Shown: positions 1 to 10,769 of the stretch, one piece after another | Layout of the letters: the number at the start of each line of letters is the position of its first letter | Position numbering within the stretch: position 1 is the first letter of the stretch | Origin: Dicyema japonicum | Taxonomy: Eukaryota > Dicyemida > Rhombozoa > Dicyemidae | Assembly: GCA_011109175.1 (NCBI GenBank) | Contig: RDEW01000016.1 | Coordinates: forward strand, 11,546 to 75,545 | DNA: 64,000 nucleotides | Direction of reading: 5' to 3' | Notes under the pieces: generated by a model | Told to the model about the DNA's origin: nothing | Databases searched by the model: none | What the model saw: the letters and a program-made list of their open reading frames with translations, nothing else | Program-made: the position numbers and the translations under genes

Positions 1-175
1 CAATTTCAGAAGAGAAAAGGAAAAAGACCCCCGTCCGTATAGAAAATGCGTGGGATCACAGTCGGAGCATCGAGAAAAAATGGCCCGATTATTGAGAGAT
101 GCCGGGATCACCTGAATATTAGTTATTGGTTAAGACGGTGTTTCTTTGGCTTAAATAATAATAATAATAATTGGG
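1..175 (+). repeat. Candidate LINE 3' end with (TAA)n tail (repeat G)
   Basis: A GGGATCACCTG motif at 104-114 is followed after a short AT-rich stretch by a clean (AAT)n run at 154-171. Closely similar GGATCAC(N)TGATTAGTTAAT strings occur near 21,635, 21,745 and 50,780. A conserved end followed by a simple-repeat tail is typical of non-LTR retrotransposon 3' ends. No coding sequence is left here. Confidence 0.35.
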
Positions 176-261
176 AGTGAGTGTAACTTTATTTTCATTG
201 TGAGTTGTTCTAATGGATCTTCAGTGTCCATAAAACTTGATGTGTAATTTGAAAGGTCCAC

Positions 262-640
262 AACATTAATCTGATTATGGACAATGGTAAGTAAGCCTCC
301 ACCTCTTCTAAATTTTCAATCTTTTCGGAGCACGTAATAGGAGACGTTGAAATTGAATCTTCATGAGTAAGCTTTGATTCTTGAATTAAAGCGATATCTA
401 CTGAGTTGGACTGAAAAAATCCTCTAAGTTCAATAATCTTTGTTCAAATTCCAATTATGTTGATTTGGGCAATAATCAATGGCGGTCCTGGATTTGGTTT
501 GATATCGCCGGAAATAAGTAGTAATGCACGACGCCATCCACGTCTCAATGAAGAAAGGATAGGGATTTTGCAGATCTTTTTCACATAAATTGTGCAATGC
601 CACCACATCGTAGGTGAACACGCGACATTATTTTCAAAAA
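262..640 (-). pseudogene. Decayed LINE: 2A-like peptide plus start of AP endonuclease domain
   Basis: Read on the minus strand, one frame gives a basic/hydrophobic stretch ending in LLLISGDIKPNPGP (NPGP codons at 483-494). It runs into IIAQINIIGI, an in-frame TGA (444-446, probably a mutated CGA), then TKIIELRGFF, DIALIQESKLT and a short tail. The second part is the N-terminal strand/helix and the (I/L)QE(T/S)KLT catalytic-Glu motif of the AP-type endonuclease of CR1/L2/Jockey-type LINEs. Many LINEs of this group carry a GD(I/V)xxNPGP ribosome-skipping peptide just before this domain, so the order fits. The element is truncated and no reverse transcriptase follows. Inactive. Confidence 0.65.
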
Positions 641-1020
641 AGTTTTTTAGATCAACTTTTTAGATTTTTAGGTCAATTTTTAAATAAAAATTTAAATAAT
701 ATAAATTATATGTCACCGCCCGTACGTGGAAATCCATCGATTTTTTGCATTTTTATAACATTTTTCCTTACTCTAATTATTTTTAGTTAAATATACCAAT
801 TTTTTCAAATTCATTGGATATCTGCCTTAATTATTCATGCAAAATATGGTATCATGACAACCTGAAACAATTCAATACAATTAATGTCGGAGAATCTATT
901 AAACATTTAAAAAAAATTAAGCGAAAATTAACTTTTAATATTAAAAAATTATTCTTTTCAGGCCCTTTCCCTTACTAACTAAAATAAGTTACATGTGTGT
1001 AAAATAAATAAATAAAATAA
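641..1020. other. AT-rich spacer, nothing recognised
   Basis: Low-complexity A/T-rich DNA with AAATA runs near 1001-1025. No coding frame, tRNA or known repeat was seen. Confidence 0.5.
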
Positions 1021-1024
1021 ATAA

Positions 1025-1450
1025 ACATACCGTTAAAACTCCTACTCGAAACATAGACCCTAATCGCTAACCATAATCCATAACCCTAGCCCTAATCCCT
1101 TACCATATCCATAATCCCTGATCTATGATATTAATCCTTAACCCTAATTTATAACCCTAAATATAAACCCTAACTTTAAACCTTATTTTTTATTCTTAAA
1201 CCTAAAGTATCATAAAACCTATCCCTTAACCATCTATTTCTAATTCTAATCATAACTTTGACGAATTCAAATCCATTTTCTAAAAATACCTAAGTGTGAT
1301 CTCATCCCTAAAGTAATTTTCAACATCAACCATAATTAATACTCAATCTCATTCCTAGTCACTTATCTAACATAAATCATAATCAATACCTAATCTTATT
1401 CCTAATCAACAACTAAATATAATCTCCACGTTAAGCCTAAAAGATAAAAA
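1025..1450. repeat. Degenerate CCCTAA (telomere-like) tract
   Basis: About 400 bases full of imperfect CCCTAA, CCATAA and CCTAAT units (for example ACCCTAGCCCTAATCCCTTA near 1082-1102). The exact hexamer CCCTAA recurs many times on this strand only. The metazoan telomere repeat is TTAGGG, so this is a decayed interstitial telomere-like block. A short clean TTAGGG array lies at about 10,735. Confidence 0.6.
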
Positions 1451-1811
1451 AATATTTCTTGTATGGAAAGTCAATTAAAATAATCTTTTAACTCGCCTAT
1501 GGTGGACTATCATTATTTCAGAGTTGCCACCATCTATGTGGACCATAGTTCCTTGTATATCCACTTCTAGATAATCTGTAGTGTCCAAGTGCTCATATAA
1601 TGGACCTTTTTTCGATGTTTTATTGTAATCACAGTCCATTCGTAAATTGACTCTGTCTCTTACATTCAACGATTCTTCCATCTTCTTTTCTTTATCATTT
1701 TTTCCTTTAGTAGAAAAAACGGATGATAACCATTTTTTAAGAGATTGATTTAACCAGTGATTCTCAACCTTTTTTTTGGTGTACCAAAAAAAGTCAGTGT
1801 ACCAAACCAAG

Positions 1812-2220
1812 TTATTTCGTGTACCAAAGAAACAAAGACTTATTTAATTCTTTTAATTAAATTTAGGGACTTAAAATCTTTTTTTTAACTATTTAATGAG
1901 AGCCTTGTTTTTCATGCATTTTAATTAGTTTCTGAATATTAGGGTCCAAGCGTGTTAAAAATAATCTGACATCTCCTCGCGAGCAGATATTAAGCTTATT
2001 ACGTTCATCGCTCNACCAAGTTATTTCGTGTACCAAAGAAACAAAGACTTATTTAATTCTTTTAATTAAATTTAGGGACTTAAAATCTTTTTTTTAACTA
2101 TTTAATGAGAGCCTTGTTTTTCATGCATTTTAATTAGTTTCTGAATATTAGGGTCCAAGCGTGTTAAAAATAATCTGACATCTCCTCGCGAGCAGATATC
2201 AAGCTTGTTACGTTCATCGC
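1812..2220. repeat. About 200-bp direct duplication around a single N
   Basis: The sequence from about 1807 to 2013 is repeated almost exactly from about 2018 to 2220, and the two copies meet at the only ambiguous base of the window (N at 2014). The arrangement looks like an assembly join or a collapsed read overlap rather than biology. Confidence 0.7.
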
Positions 2221-2243
2221 TCAATATCCTGTTTACTACGCTG

Positions 2244-2524
2244 AATCCTGATTCCACAAGATATGTCGTTGGAAAACATAATAAAATTTTAATTATTTGT
2301 TCCCAAATCTTTGGATATTTGTCTTTAAATTCCTTTTTTTGCCAAAAGGTAGACAAATCCTGGTTTTCAAACAAAATCTTGTTTGAATCCTGATTCCACA
2401 AGATATGTCGTTGGAAAACATAATAAAATTTTAATTATTTGTTCCCAAATCTTTGGATATTTGTCTTTAAATTCCTTTTTTCGCCAAAAGGTAGACAAAT
2501 CCTGGTTTTCAAACAAAATCTTGT
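2244..2524. repeat. About 141-bp tandem duplication inside the hAT element
   Basis: The block beginning GAATCCTGATTCCACAAG at about 2245 restarts at about 2386 and ends near 2524. It lies inside the transposase dimerisation region and duplicates its KIWEQIIKILL segment. Confidence 0.8.
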
Positions 2525-4504
2525 AAGAATAATTATATTTAATTTCTATAAAAAATAAAAATGATAAAAATACCAATAAATTCATCTTGCAAATCCATTT
2601 GCACCTCTACAGTGCTAGTCAAAAAAGGATTTATCATCCATCTTGGTATTTCCATATTAATCACGTCTACAAGTCTGATTGTCATTTCCTTTTCCAAATT
2701 AATTAGATGGTCAACCAAAATTTTTATATCAAATTGATTAAATGCTTCACATACTGGATATAGAAAATCGTATTTTCCTGATTCAAAGTTATGTCTATAA
2801 TTCTTTAACTTTTCACAAAATGTAATTATTGTAACTCTAACGTCAAACATAGTTACAAAATTTCCCTGCAATTTCAAAGAAATTTCATTCAGTTTAGCAA
2901 AAATCCAATTTAAATAATAAAAAAATTTCTCATTTTATGAAATCGATCTTGCTAATTCCTCTTCATTTTCCGATTCAAGAAAGTCCAAAATAGCTGGTAA
3001 AAGGTTTACAAATCTTTGTAAAGCAGTGCCTTTGGACAACCAGCGAACCTAAAGAATATAAAAAACAAAAATAAACTTCAGTATGATACAAGAGTCTTAA
3101 ATAATCTTCATTTCTATCTATACAAAATTTCCTAAAGATCCTATCAGATTTTGGACTTGTTTTAATTCGATTGATCGTTTTTATGACGAGATTCAGCACT
3201 TGATTTAAAAAAGCGGAGATTTTTTTGAAACCAGATGATGGCGGTGTAATACGCAATGAATATGAATTAAATTCGGACATTTTTGTTTCAAATAAGACGC
3301 AAATCCTTTGTACTTCCCAACCATGGCCATTGCACTGTCCGTAGCACATGTGATTAAATTGGAAAATGGAATTTGTTTTCCTTCAAAATACGTTTTCAAT
3401 ACATTAAAAATTGACTCTCCGGTAGAATCTGTTATCAAAGGTCTGATAAACAAAACCTCTTCACAAAAAACTACTTTTTCGTCAAAAAATCTAAGCAAAA
3501 TATTATTTAAAATACCTAACTAACATAGGCCATTAATATAGATTTATTATCACATAACAGACATTCTTCAATCTGCAAGGAAAAAACAGTTTTTCTAAGT
3601 ATATTTTTTAGGAAGCCATTTCGTCAATTCGGCAACGAATCGTATCATTACTCAAAGGTAAATTCTAGGAACATCAAAATGGTCGCACTACTTTAAAATT
3701 TCAGATGGATTATGTCCCAACATATCTTGTAAAATAACTGCGATAGAAGGTATTATTAACTATTCACCCGAAACATGGGTAGCATTATTTTTAGCAACGA
3801 TATGGGCAATTTTGTAGGATGCAAGTAACCCATCTATGAAATAGGTTAAAAGGAATACTTTTTCGTGCAAGAGCATGATGACTGATTAACTTTTGAAGGG
3901 TAGTAGGTTCATCAATCTTGTTTTTTATATTTTGAAAATATTCAAGCAAAGATGCGACTGGATTTGGATGTCTAGTCCTCAAATGGTGTGCTAATCTTGA
4001 CAATTTCATAGAACTGTTGGCCAAAGAATTTTTGCAGATTATGCAAAAAGGCTTAGATTTGTCTCCACTGGAAGGGATAAATCATATTTCAGATAATCTT
4101 TACGATAAATCCGAGGAGTACGAGAATTACCACCAGACATGTGATTGACACGAGTATTTATATGTATCAAATGATAATGGTTAACCATCGTAATGAACTA
4201 ATTACTGATAATAAAAAATATTTAAAAAATAATACCATGTACCAATTTTTTTCCATGCACCATTCGAGTATTTTTCATGTACCAAAAATGGTGCACATGC
4301 ACCACGGTTGAGAATCACAGATTTAACCTATACATTATTTTATAAATGATACCTCTCAAACTGGCCTTGAACCTACGGTGCCCTTGGTATTCCAAAAATA
4401 TACTCTTTCTTGAAAGCGACGCATCAAGATACCCATCTTTTAGATGTTCGATTATCTGACGCAACTTAGAGCCATGTGCAGAAATAAAATAATTTTTATT
4501 TTTA

Positions 4505-4590
4505 AAAATTATTATTATTATTATAGGCACGTACGCGATGCCAAGATCATGACAAAGCATGTGCAACACGAAAAGTTAACAATCTAATTA
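4505..4590 (-). mobile_element. LINE 3' end fragment with (TAA)n tail
   Basis: On the minus strand this reads CGTGTTGCACATGCTTTGTC...GTACGTGCC followed by (TAA)n at about 4536-4515. The same sequence, with one or two changes and the same tail, is at 36,235-36,298 on the plus strand, where it is flanked by a target-site duplication. It is the extreme 3' end of a non-LTR element whose body is not in this window. Confidence 0.6.
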
Positions 4591-4663
4591 ACTTGTACAA
4601 AAAAAAAACGTGGTGTGCTGTCGTGTTGTCGACGTGGTTGTTACGAAAAATACAGACACAACA

Positions 4664-5690
4664 ATGAAGACTAATGAAGAAAGGAAGGAAAACACCTATC
4701 CATGTGAAAAGTGCAACGTAACTAATATGAGAAAAAGGATGATCGCTTGTGCAGCCTGTTCAAGATGGTATCACAGGTCTTGCGTAGGAGTGTCCAAGAA
4801 GGCTCTTATCAATATGACAAAATGGAACTGCCAACCATGCCTTTCATCTGGTACTGCTTTTTCTTACTCCAATCAAACTGCTTGCATTGAACCGTTTGAC
4901 CCTACTCTCGTAGCAGATCCTGATGAAGCTCTGAAACTGATCTCTCGAACGCGCTCGGACGTGACCATTCCTGTGAAGATTCCCAAAGGTGCGAGAACTG
5001 CTGTTGCCGAGGCTCTGATCTCCACCATCAAGGATGTTTTGAAGCCTGACGCCGTTTCTTCAGAATGGGTCAAATTTTTCCTTTTCCCGTCACTCACTCT
5101 TGGTATCAGAAGACCAACGGAAGCACTCACTTCTCTCGCAACGAATATCAAAAAGAGAGTTAGACTGTTTCTAAATGAACATAAAATGTCACTTACTGCT
5201 TTAAAATCAACTCAAATTGCACCCCGGAGCTCAAAGCGTCCGAAAACGGAGGAACTTCGCTTAATAAAGAAACTAATCAGGATGAAACTTATGGAAGGCG
5301 ATATTCGTGGTGCTGTACGGCTATTAGTTTGTGATCCTGGGACACTTAAAAACATCCCTGAAACGCTCCTGTCTTTACGAGAAAAACAGCCCGGATCCCC
5401 CGAAGACTTGAGAACTATAAAACCTTTCCACGAGGAACAATTGCTCGCCTCTAACGAAGATATAATCACCTCCCTGCGTTTATTTCGTCCTAGTAGTGGA
5501 GGTGGTATCGATGGTTTGAGACCCGGTCACCTACGTGATCTCACAGCTCCAATGATGGGATCTGTCGGGAAGGATCTTTCGAACGTTATTTGCGAACTGA
5601 TCAACAAAATTCTTTCTGGATGTTTGTCTCCTTTCGGTCGAGATATGTTATTTTCTGCTAATCTTGTTCTCTCCGAAAGCCTGACGGCGG
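4664..5690 (+). pseudogene. Retroelement copy 1: PHD finger and start of RT domain
   Basis: From the first ATG (4664) the frame encodes a Cys4-His-Cys3 finger: CEKC, CAAC, HRSC with W before it, and a final WNCQPC, spaced as in PHD fingers. A linker of about 200 residues follows, then the RT entry motif SSGGGIDGLRPGHL. The frame stays open to 5905, but the RT sequence itself leaves it near 5690, where RPIAIGNVFRRL continues in another frame. PHD fingers in other proteins bind histone H3 tails. Here the finger could bind chromatin or nucleic acid at target sites, which is inference only. Confidence 0.7.
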
Positions 5691-5696
5691 TGTCAG

Positions 5697-6850
5697 ACCG
5701 ATTGCTATTGGAAACGTGTTTAGGAGACTTGCAGCAAAAGTCGCTTGCTTTTCTGGGGTTCAAAGATTACTTCCTAGTTTCAGTCCTATACAGATGGCGT
5801 TGGAGATCGTGGCGGTGCAGAAGCTTGTGTCCACGCAGTGAGGAGTTTTTTCACGTCGTCGTCCCAATGCAAAGAGGACGTTGTTGTCTGCAAAGTAGAT
5901 CTTAAGAACGCATTTAATTCCATAAGGAGAGATCATTTATTGGAGTTATGGCAAAAAAATTTACCACATATTTGGGAGATTGTTCGCCTTTCATATTCTA
6001 AGCCATCATCATTGGTTTTCCACGATGCCATCATTAAATCACGAACTGGTGTTCAACAAGGCGACCCACTTGGACCACCTCTTTGCTTTGGGGATCCATG
6101 GAGTAGCCGCATGTTAAAATCACCTTTAAATTTATGGTATTTGGATGACGGAATCATTGGTGGACATCCAATACAGTTTTGGAGGACGTGCGTCGTTTGA
6201 TATCTGAATTCGAAGCGATTGGCCTTTCTGTCAACAAGGCCAAATGTGAATTATTCAAGATCAATTTGAGTCCCGATCTGACTACTTTCTACAATGATCA
6301 GTTTAAATACACTCTCGAAAATTATGCATCGGTTCCAGTTGGGGAGTCTCTGTTCCTTGGTTCCCCTATATTCAAAGACCGAATTGTGGACATGTTTAAA
6401 GAAAGGACAATAGAGCTCGGTACTTTTGAGACCCGTTTGCGGCATTTTGACAACCATATTGCCCTCTTCCTATTGAGAAACTGCTTGTCCATTCCAAGAT
6501 TAAACTATTTACTAAGGACTGCACCATGTTATAAGTGTGATTCCTTTTTAATGGAATACTCTGATTGCCTCAAAAGATGTACTGAATTCGTACTTAACGT
6601 TTCCCTTGACACCCCTGGATGGATACAGACTCAATTACCGATATCATTGGGTGGAATCGGTCTTACTACTCCCTGCCTAATTGCTGGCCCGGCGTATTTT
6701 GCCTCAAAACTTTCATGCAAAAACCAAGTGGACTCAATTCTTTCAAAGCTTCCATCTCGGAAACTGTCCAACGACTTGGTTGAATACATGGACGTGTGGC
6801 GGAGTGAAGGGCTTAGCGAGCCGCGTAATGCAGACCAACAATCGTCTTGA
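5697..6850 (+). pseudogene. Retroelement copy 1: RT palm, YLDD box and thumb
   Basis: Three frames are needed. RPIAIGNVFRRLAAKV starts near 5705. CKVDLKNAFNSIRRDHLLEL (first catalytic Asp) and GVQQGDPLGP follow at about 5885-6080. LNLWYLDDGIIGG (the two catalytic Asp residues) is at about 6127-6165. A thumb/connection stretch runs from 6179 to 6850, including LFLGSPIF and an LGGIGLTTP motif near 6648. The metal-binding box is YLDD rather than the YADD usual in LINEs. Copy 2 has the same box, so it is a family trait. Confidence 0.75.
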
Positions 6851-7019
6851 TGATCCATAGATGGAATGCTCTGGCATCCAACCTAGTCAGCCTTCTCTCT
6901 GGACATCGCCTGGACTGTTTCCAAAATTCGAGGGAGGCGGTTGATGGATCTTGGGTTGGGGTTTACCCATGTCAAGAAGTTGGTGGATTGTTGGATGATG
7001 ACTCCCTTCGTACAGCTGT

Positions 7020-7590
7020 ATGTCTACACTTCGGATTGCCTTTTTGCACCAAATCGAAGTGCAAATGTGGCTGTCTATCGGACGAACTGGGTCTCACCTC
7101 CTCTCATGCCGGAGCGGAATTGGCAGATCTTCTCGACATTCGGCAATGAACGGCATCATTAAGAGGGCATTAGAATCGGCTGGATTCCGTTGCCGGATCG
7201 AACCGACTGGTCTATTTGACAACGGAAGACGCCCTGACGGCATGACCTCCTTTCCTTTCGAGCGAGGGCGAAACCTTGTATGGGATGTGACCTGTGTCTG
7301 CTCTTTCGCCCCAAGCAAAAAAAATAATTCACCGGGCAGACCTTCTTCTCAAGCAGAGGAAATGCTAAGTATTCGGATATCAGCGACAGGTACATTTTCG
7401 CACCTGTCGCGATTGAAACTTCGGGGAACTTTGGCCCTAAAACGCTGAGTTTCCTGAATCATCTTGGAAAACTACTATCCGACAAAACTGGTGATCTTCG
7501 TGAGGCGAGATGGCTCAAGGAGAGGCTCTCGTTGGCTGTTGTCCGTGGGAATAGCTTATGCATCTCCCAACAGCTGAATAATTAAAATTA
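7020..7590 (+). pseudogene. Retroelement copy 1: PD-(D/E)XK-like endonuclease and C-terminal tail
   Basis: Residues RRPDGMTSFPFERGRNLVWD (about 7225-7285) carry the PD...D...K/R pattern of the restriction-like endonuclease found at the C-terminus of R2-type and Hero-type elements, followed by TCVCSFAPS. After a frame change near 7380 the tail continues as FLNHLGKLL...EARWLKERLSLAVVRGNSLC. This matches the tails of copies 2-4 (KxxWLxERISLxIVxGN). A stretch before the nuclease (6960-7110) has several Cys residues (KSKCKCGC) that may form the CCHC-type knuckle expected there. Confidence 0.65.
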
Positions 7591-7649
7591 AAATTAACTA
7601 TTCTTTTTCTTTATAATAAAATAAATTAAAATATTTTTGAAAAAAAAAT

Positions 7650-10600
7650 GTTTGAAAATGTAAATTTGAGCATTATGTAACGCGTAGCGCCTGTGACATA
7701 CGTGGTATTTATACCTATTTATTTACTACCGGTCTTTGAAGTGAAGAAAATCGATAGCGTTTGTTTTCTGAATTGAGAGAATATGGACGACATGACGAAA
7801 CCTTCGTCTTCCAACAAGGAAAATCCCAACACAAACCCTTAAGAGAACATTTTGACTGGGATTAATTCGAAGTGTTATTTCTCGCCTATTTTTAACATCA
7901 ATACCTTACTAAGTAAATAAAAAACTCAGAGTAATTGGGAACAATCGCTGAAAGACAAACTCAATATGCTCGAGTATGTTCACCGCAAGTTAAATTACGG
8001 GGAAGAAGCAATTTGATGAAGAAACACGAAATACTTTGTGTTCGTATGGCTTTAAAAGGTCGAAGATGGAAGATTCGAAAGGATTATCACCTTGATACGT
8101 GCTAGAATCAACAGTGTGTGGAAGAAACTGAGAGTTTATGAATCGAGAAAGGTTTATAATAGCAAGCTGTTACTTCGACAATAAAAGACGATTCACTAAA
8201 AAAAACCAGCAGAACGGAAATAAATTATTTTCTACTTGGATTTATGTGAAGGAGACATTCGACTCTCAATCACGAGTTTTAGATATTGCAAAACTCTGGT
8301 TAGAAAACAAATCATTGAGAGGAGTAAAAATAATAAGTATTCTGGAATGGAGTCTTTCACCACAGTTCCTCACACTCTGAATCCCGAAAGTTACAATGGG
8401 AAATCTTGGTCACTGGCAACTCACATGTGCGAATAGTCAGCTCAACTTTATTGACGATATAAAGCTTTTTTTCCATTAAAGTGATACAATGGAAAGGATG
8501 CTTAAGAAGTTGAATCGATTTTTTGTTCAACTAGATTGGGGAGAGAATTTGACAAGTCTGCGGAGTATGTTTTGTCTAGGGAAGCTCGTTTCCTTGATGG
8601 AATTGAAATTGATTAAGGGAAATTTTTAGCAAGTCGATAAAAATATACGACGAATTCTTACTGACGACCACGTCCACTCTCGGCCAGCAAACAAATAATT
8701 ACTCTATCTCTAAGAGAAAAATTTGGAAGGTGCTTCGATTCTTTAAGTCGAAAAACTGAACAAAAGCTACTCCAATTTTATGGAGACCTGGAACATAGGC
8801 AAATTACTGCCAAGAACATTGGAAATTCTACATTAACTCAAGGAAGACACATATACATCGAAAGTATAACATTGAAGATACAACAACGTCCAGTTTATGG
8901 ATACTCAGCATGAATATCCAATTACGATATTGAGTAGAAACCGCTGCACTCCGTTCTATATCAGTGTTTGAAAGACATATGTAAATGTTGAATCTGCTGG
9001 ATAAGTAATGCATGGAAATAACTCCCCCGCAAACTAAGAAAGACTGTATCTGCTTCAAGATCGCACTCGAACCATGCATCTCATTTAACTGGTTTACCAT
9101 CTCTTGGATAAATTCCATGATATCTAAGCTAGCCAAAAAAGGCTTCCAAAATTACAAAACGATTGACTTCTGTACTGTCTCATTCTCCAATACCTCTGGA
9201 ATCCTTAATACCTAAGATCCGAAAAACTTGCAGTTGTGACTTCGAAAAACTAGTTATACGACCGATGCGTACTTGCGTGAGTTCTATAAAGGAACATCGT
9301 GCCAAGCTGATGTCTCTTTTGGAGCATGCCAGGATCCCATGATTAGTTTCTTTGGAGTTAATTTTTTTTCATTTCATTATCAACATGCTCACATCAAATA
9401 TATCCTTCAGGTGTATTTGGAGCTGTGTAGAACGTGTAGAGAAATTTTCACGTGGGTAGCCAGCTCGTTGAGTAAACTACATAAATCTGTAGGGCACAAA
9501 TCAAACTTATTTCCCTTATCAGTAACTATCGAATAGATTGATGAAAATGACTACAGAAGTGAGAGTCACCGTTCTCAAAATTCTTTATCTTAGAAATATT
9601 CTGATGTACTTAAATTTGACCTAGTCAACCTCTCAATTATCATTTTATTATCTTTAATAAAAAATTAATAATTTTAACTACTTCACGGATTCTAGGTTCG
9701 GATCTCATCGTCTCCATTCATACATCCTTTCTTTTGTTAAGAAATTATGGTTTCTGAGTTCTCGAACATGTCGTCTCGTCCATGTTTACATGAAGAAGGA
9801 AATCCATGGCTTTCGTCCATCTTGAAGCCAAGTAGAAATTTCGTAAACCACTGACTGATTATTCAACCACTTGGATTGCAGAAATCAATTCAAAATAGCC
9901 CTGCTGGATGGATAATTCAAACTGTAGAATTAATCATTTATTCATTAGAGAGGTTCCACCTGTTTCTTCAATGAGACATCCCAGAGTTCTCAAACTCTTA
10001 CATTTTAGTTCACAATGAAAGCAAATTAGGGAGAGAAAATATTCTGAATTGATTAAGGGCAGCAGAAGAAGTATGAAAAGTTGGCATTGTGATCATCAAA
10101 AATGTATCAAAGACAACACAAAGAATTAACATAAATAGTGTTGACTAATATCGTCCCTACTGAGCACAGAGTGGTCAATGGATGCACATTACAAATTTAA
10201 ATGTATGTTGGGGAAGTGAGGAAAAATGTTAAAAGCAATTATCGTCGGGATGATACAACGGCAGAAATATAGAGAATAAATAGTTAGAAATCAAATAATG
10301 AAAAATATCCATATTTATAGGTTACCGAAATATAAAAATATAGTCTGAAAAAAATGGGACTCATCGCCAGGATATTTCCTCTAGTCGCGGAAACAGGACG
10401 ACTCCCCTCCCATTATGACAAGACTAATAATTACTCCAATACCAACTTTCCTTTATTTAATCAGGGCGTGTTTTGTCTTCAGGGAGTTGCTGTTTGCGAT
10501 AAAATCAGTTTGTTTCTTATTATCTTGTTAACAAAGCACAGATCTTGACAAATCGAGGCCACTTTCTCCTACAATTCCCTCTAGTCTTCACTAGGTACTT

Positions 10601-10730
10601 TTAGGACGTGAAAAATGCGATCTCTTTGGAAACCACTGAACTCAGTTCGCTCAAAACAAGTCCATAGTTCATGATGATGTGTCATTAAGGAAACAACAAA
10701 CCAATGTCCGCTCATAATTCGAATCGCGTG
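7650..10730. other. Gene desert, no confident feature
   Basis: Long AT-rich stretch with only short open frames (for example 8236-8436 on the plus strand and 9136-8828 on the minus strand). None shows a recognisable motif or the micro-intron structure of the genes elsewhere. It probably consists of old transposon sequence, because an integrase zinc finger is found downstream at about 12,200. Confidence 0.4.
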
Positions 10731-10735
10731 CTCTA

Positions 10736-10758
10736 GTTAGGGTTAGGGTTAGATTTTT
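10736..10758. repeat. Short interstitial TTAGGG array
   Basis: The string GTTAGGGTTAGGGTTAG at about 10,738-10,754 contains two perfect TTAGGG units and a partial third, the metazoan telomere repeat. With the degenerate CCCTAA block at 1,025-1,450 it suggests insertion of telomeric DNA at double-strand breaks or an old chromosome-end fusion. Confidence 0.6.
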
Positions 10759-10769
10759 ATGGGAGTTGA

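Larger units (their letters stand above)
1755..4319 (-). mobile_element. hAT element (ZBED/hAT-type transposase, degenerate)
   Basis: The ends are inverted copies: AGTGATTCTCAACC at 1756-1769 and GGTTGAGAATCACA at 4306-4319. They are flanked by the direct repeat GATTTAAC(C) (1747-1755 and 4320-4328), which is the 8-bp target duplication typical of hAT elements. On the minus strand the interior encodes, in broken frames, a BED-type zinc finger near 4040-3950 (CIICKNSLANSSMKL, then HHLRTRHP) and, near 2400-2105, the C-terminal hAT dimerisation block (KYPKIWEQIIKILLCFPTT, VESGFSVVNRILS). This is the ZBED5/FAM200-like branch. The transposase carries stops, frameshifts and internal duplications, so it is inactive. 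Confidence 0.85.
1475..4500 (-). pseudogene. Reading frame of unknown function split by the hAT insertion
   Basis: Two minus-strand open segments, about 4500-4320 and 1754-1475, flank the hAT element. If the element and one copy of its 8-bp target duplication are removed, the two join in frame across Y-R-L-N-Q-S-L-K-K, giving about 145 codons to a stop at 1475. The product is basic, with a KGKNDKEKKMEES segment and a C-terminus ending RRVKRLF. No family was recognised and the upstream start is not visible, because a LINE tail lies at 4505-4590. It may be a real gene fragment or part of an older repeat. The in-frame join is the only strong evidence that it once coded. Confidence 0.35.
4600..7615 (+). 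mobile_element. PHD-RT-restriction-like endonuclease retroelement, copy 1 (near full length)
   Basis: The element opens after an A10 run at about 4599 and ends in AT-rich sequence after the last coding block at about 7585. In order it encodes a PHD-like zinc finger, a reverse transcriptase with a YLDD catalytic box, a thumb region, and a C-terminal PD-(D/E)XK-like nuclease, then a basic C-terminal tail. The RT-plus-REL layout resembles early-branching non-LTR families with restriction-like endonucleases (R2/NeSL/Hero group). The reading frame is broken at several points (near 5690, 5795, 6095, 6175 and 6845), so this copy is dead. Copies 2 to 4 are at about 16,800-19,780, 35,590-35,810 and 42,075-42,455. 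Confidence 0.8.

Noticed and set aside
1100-1450. CCCTAA-rich tract as a true chromosome end
   Set aside because: Units are too degenerate and are followed by transposons and 60 kb of genes, so it is interstitial.
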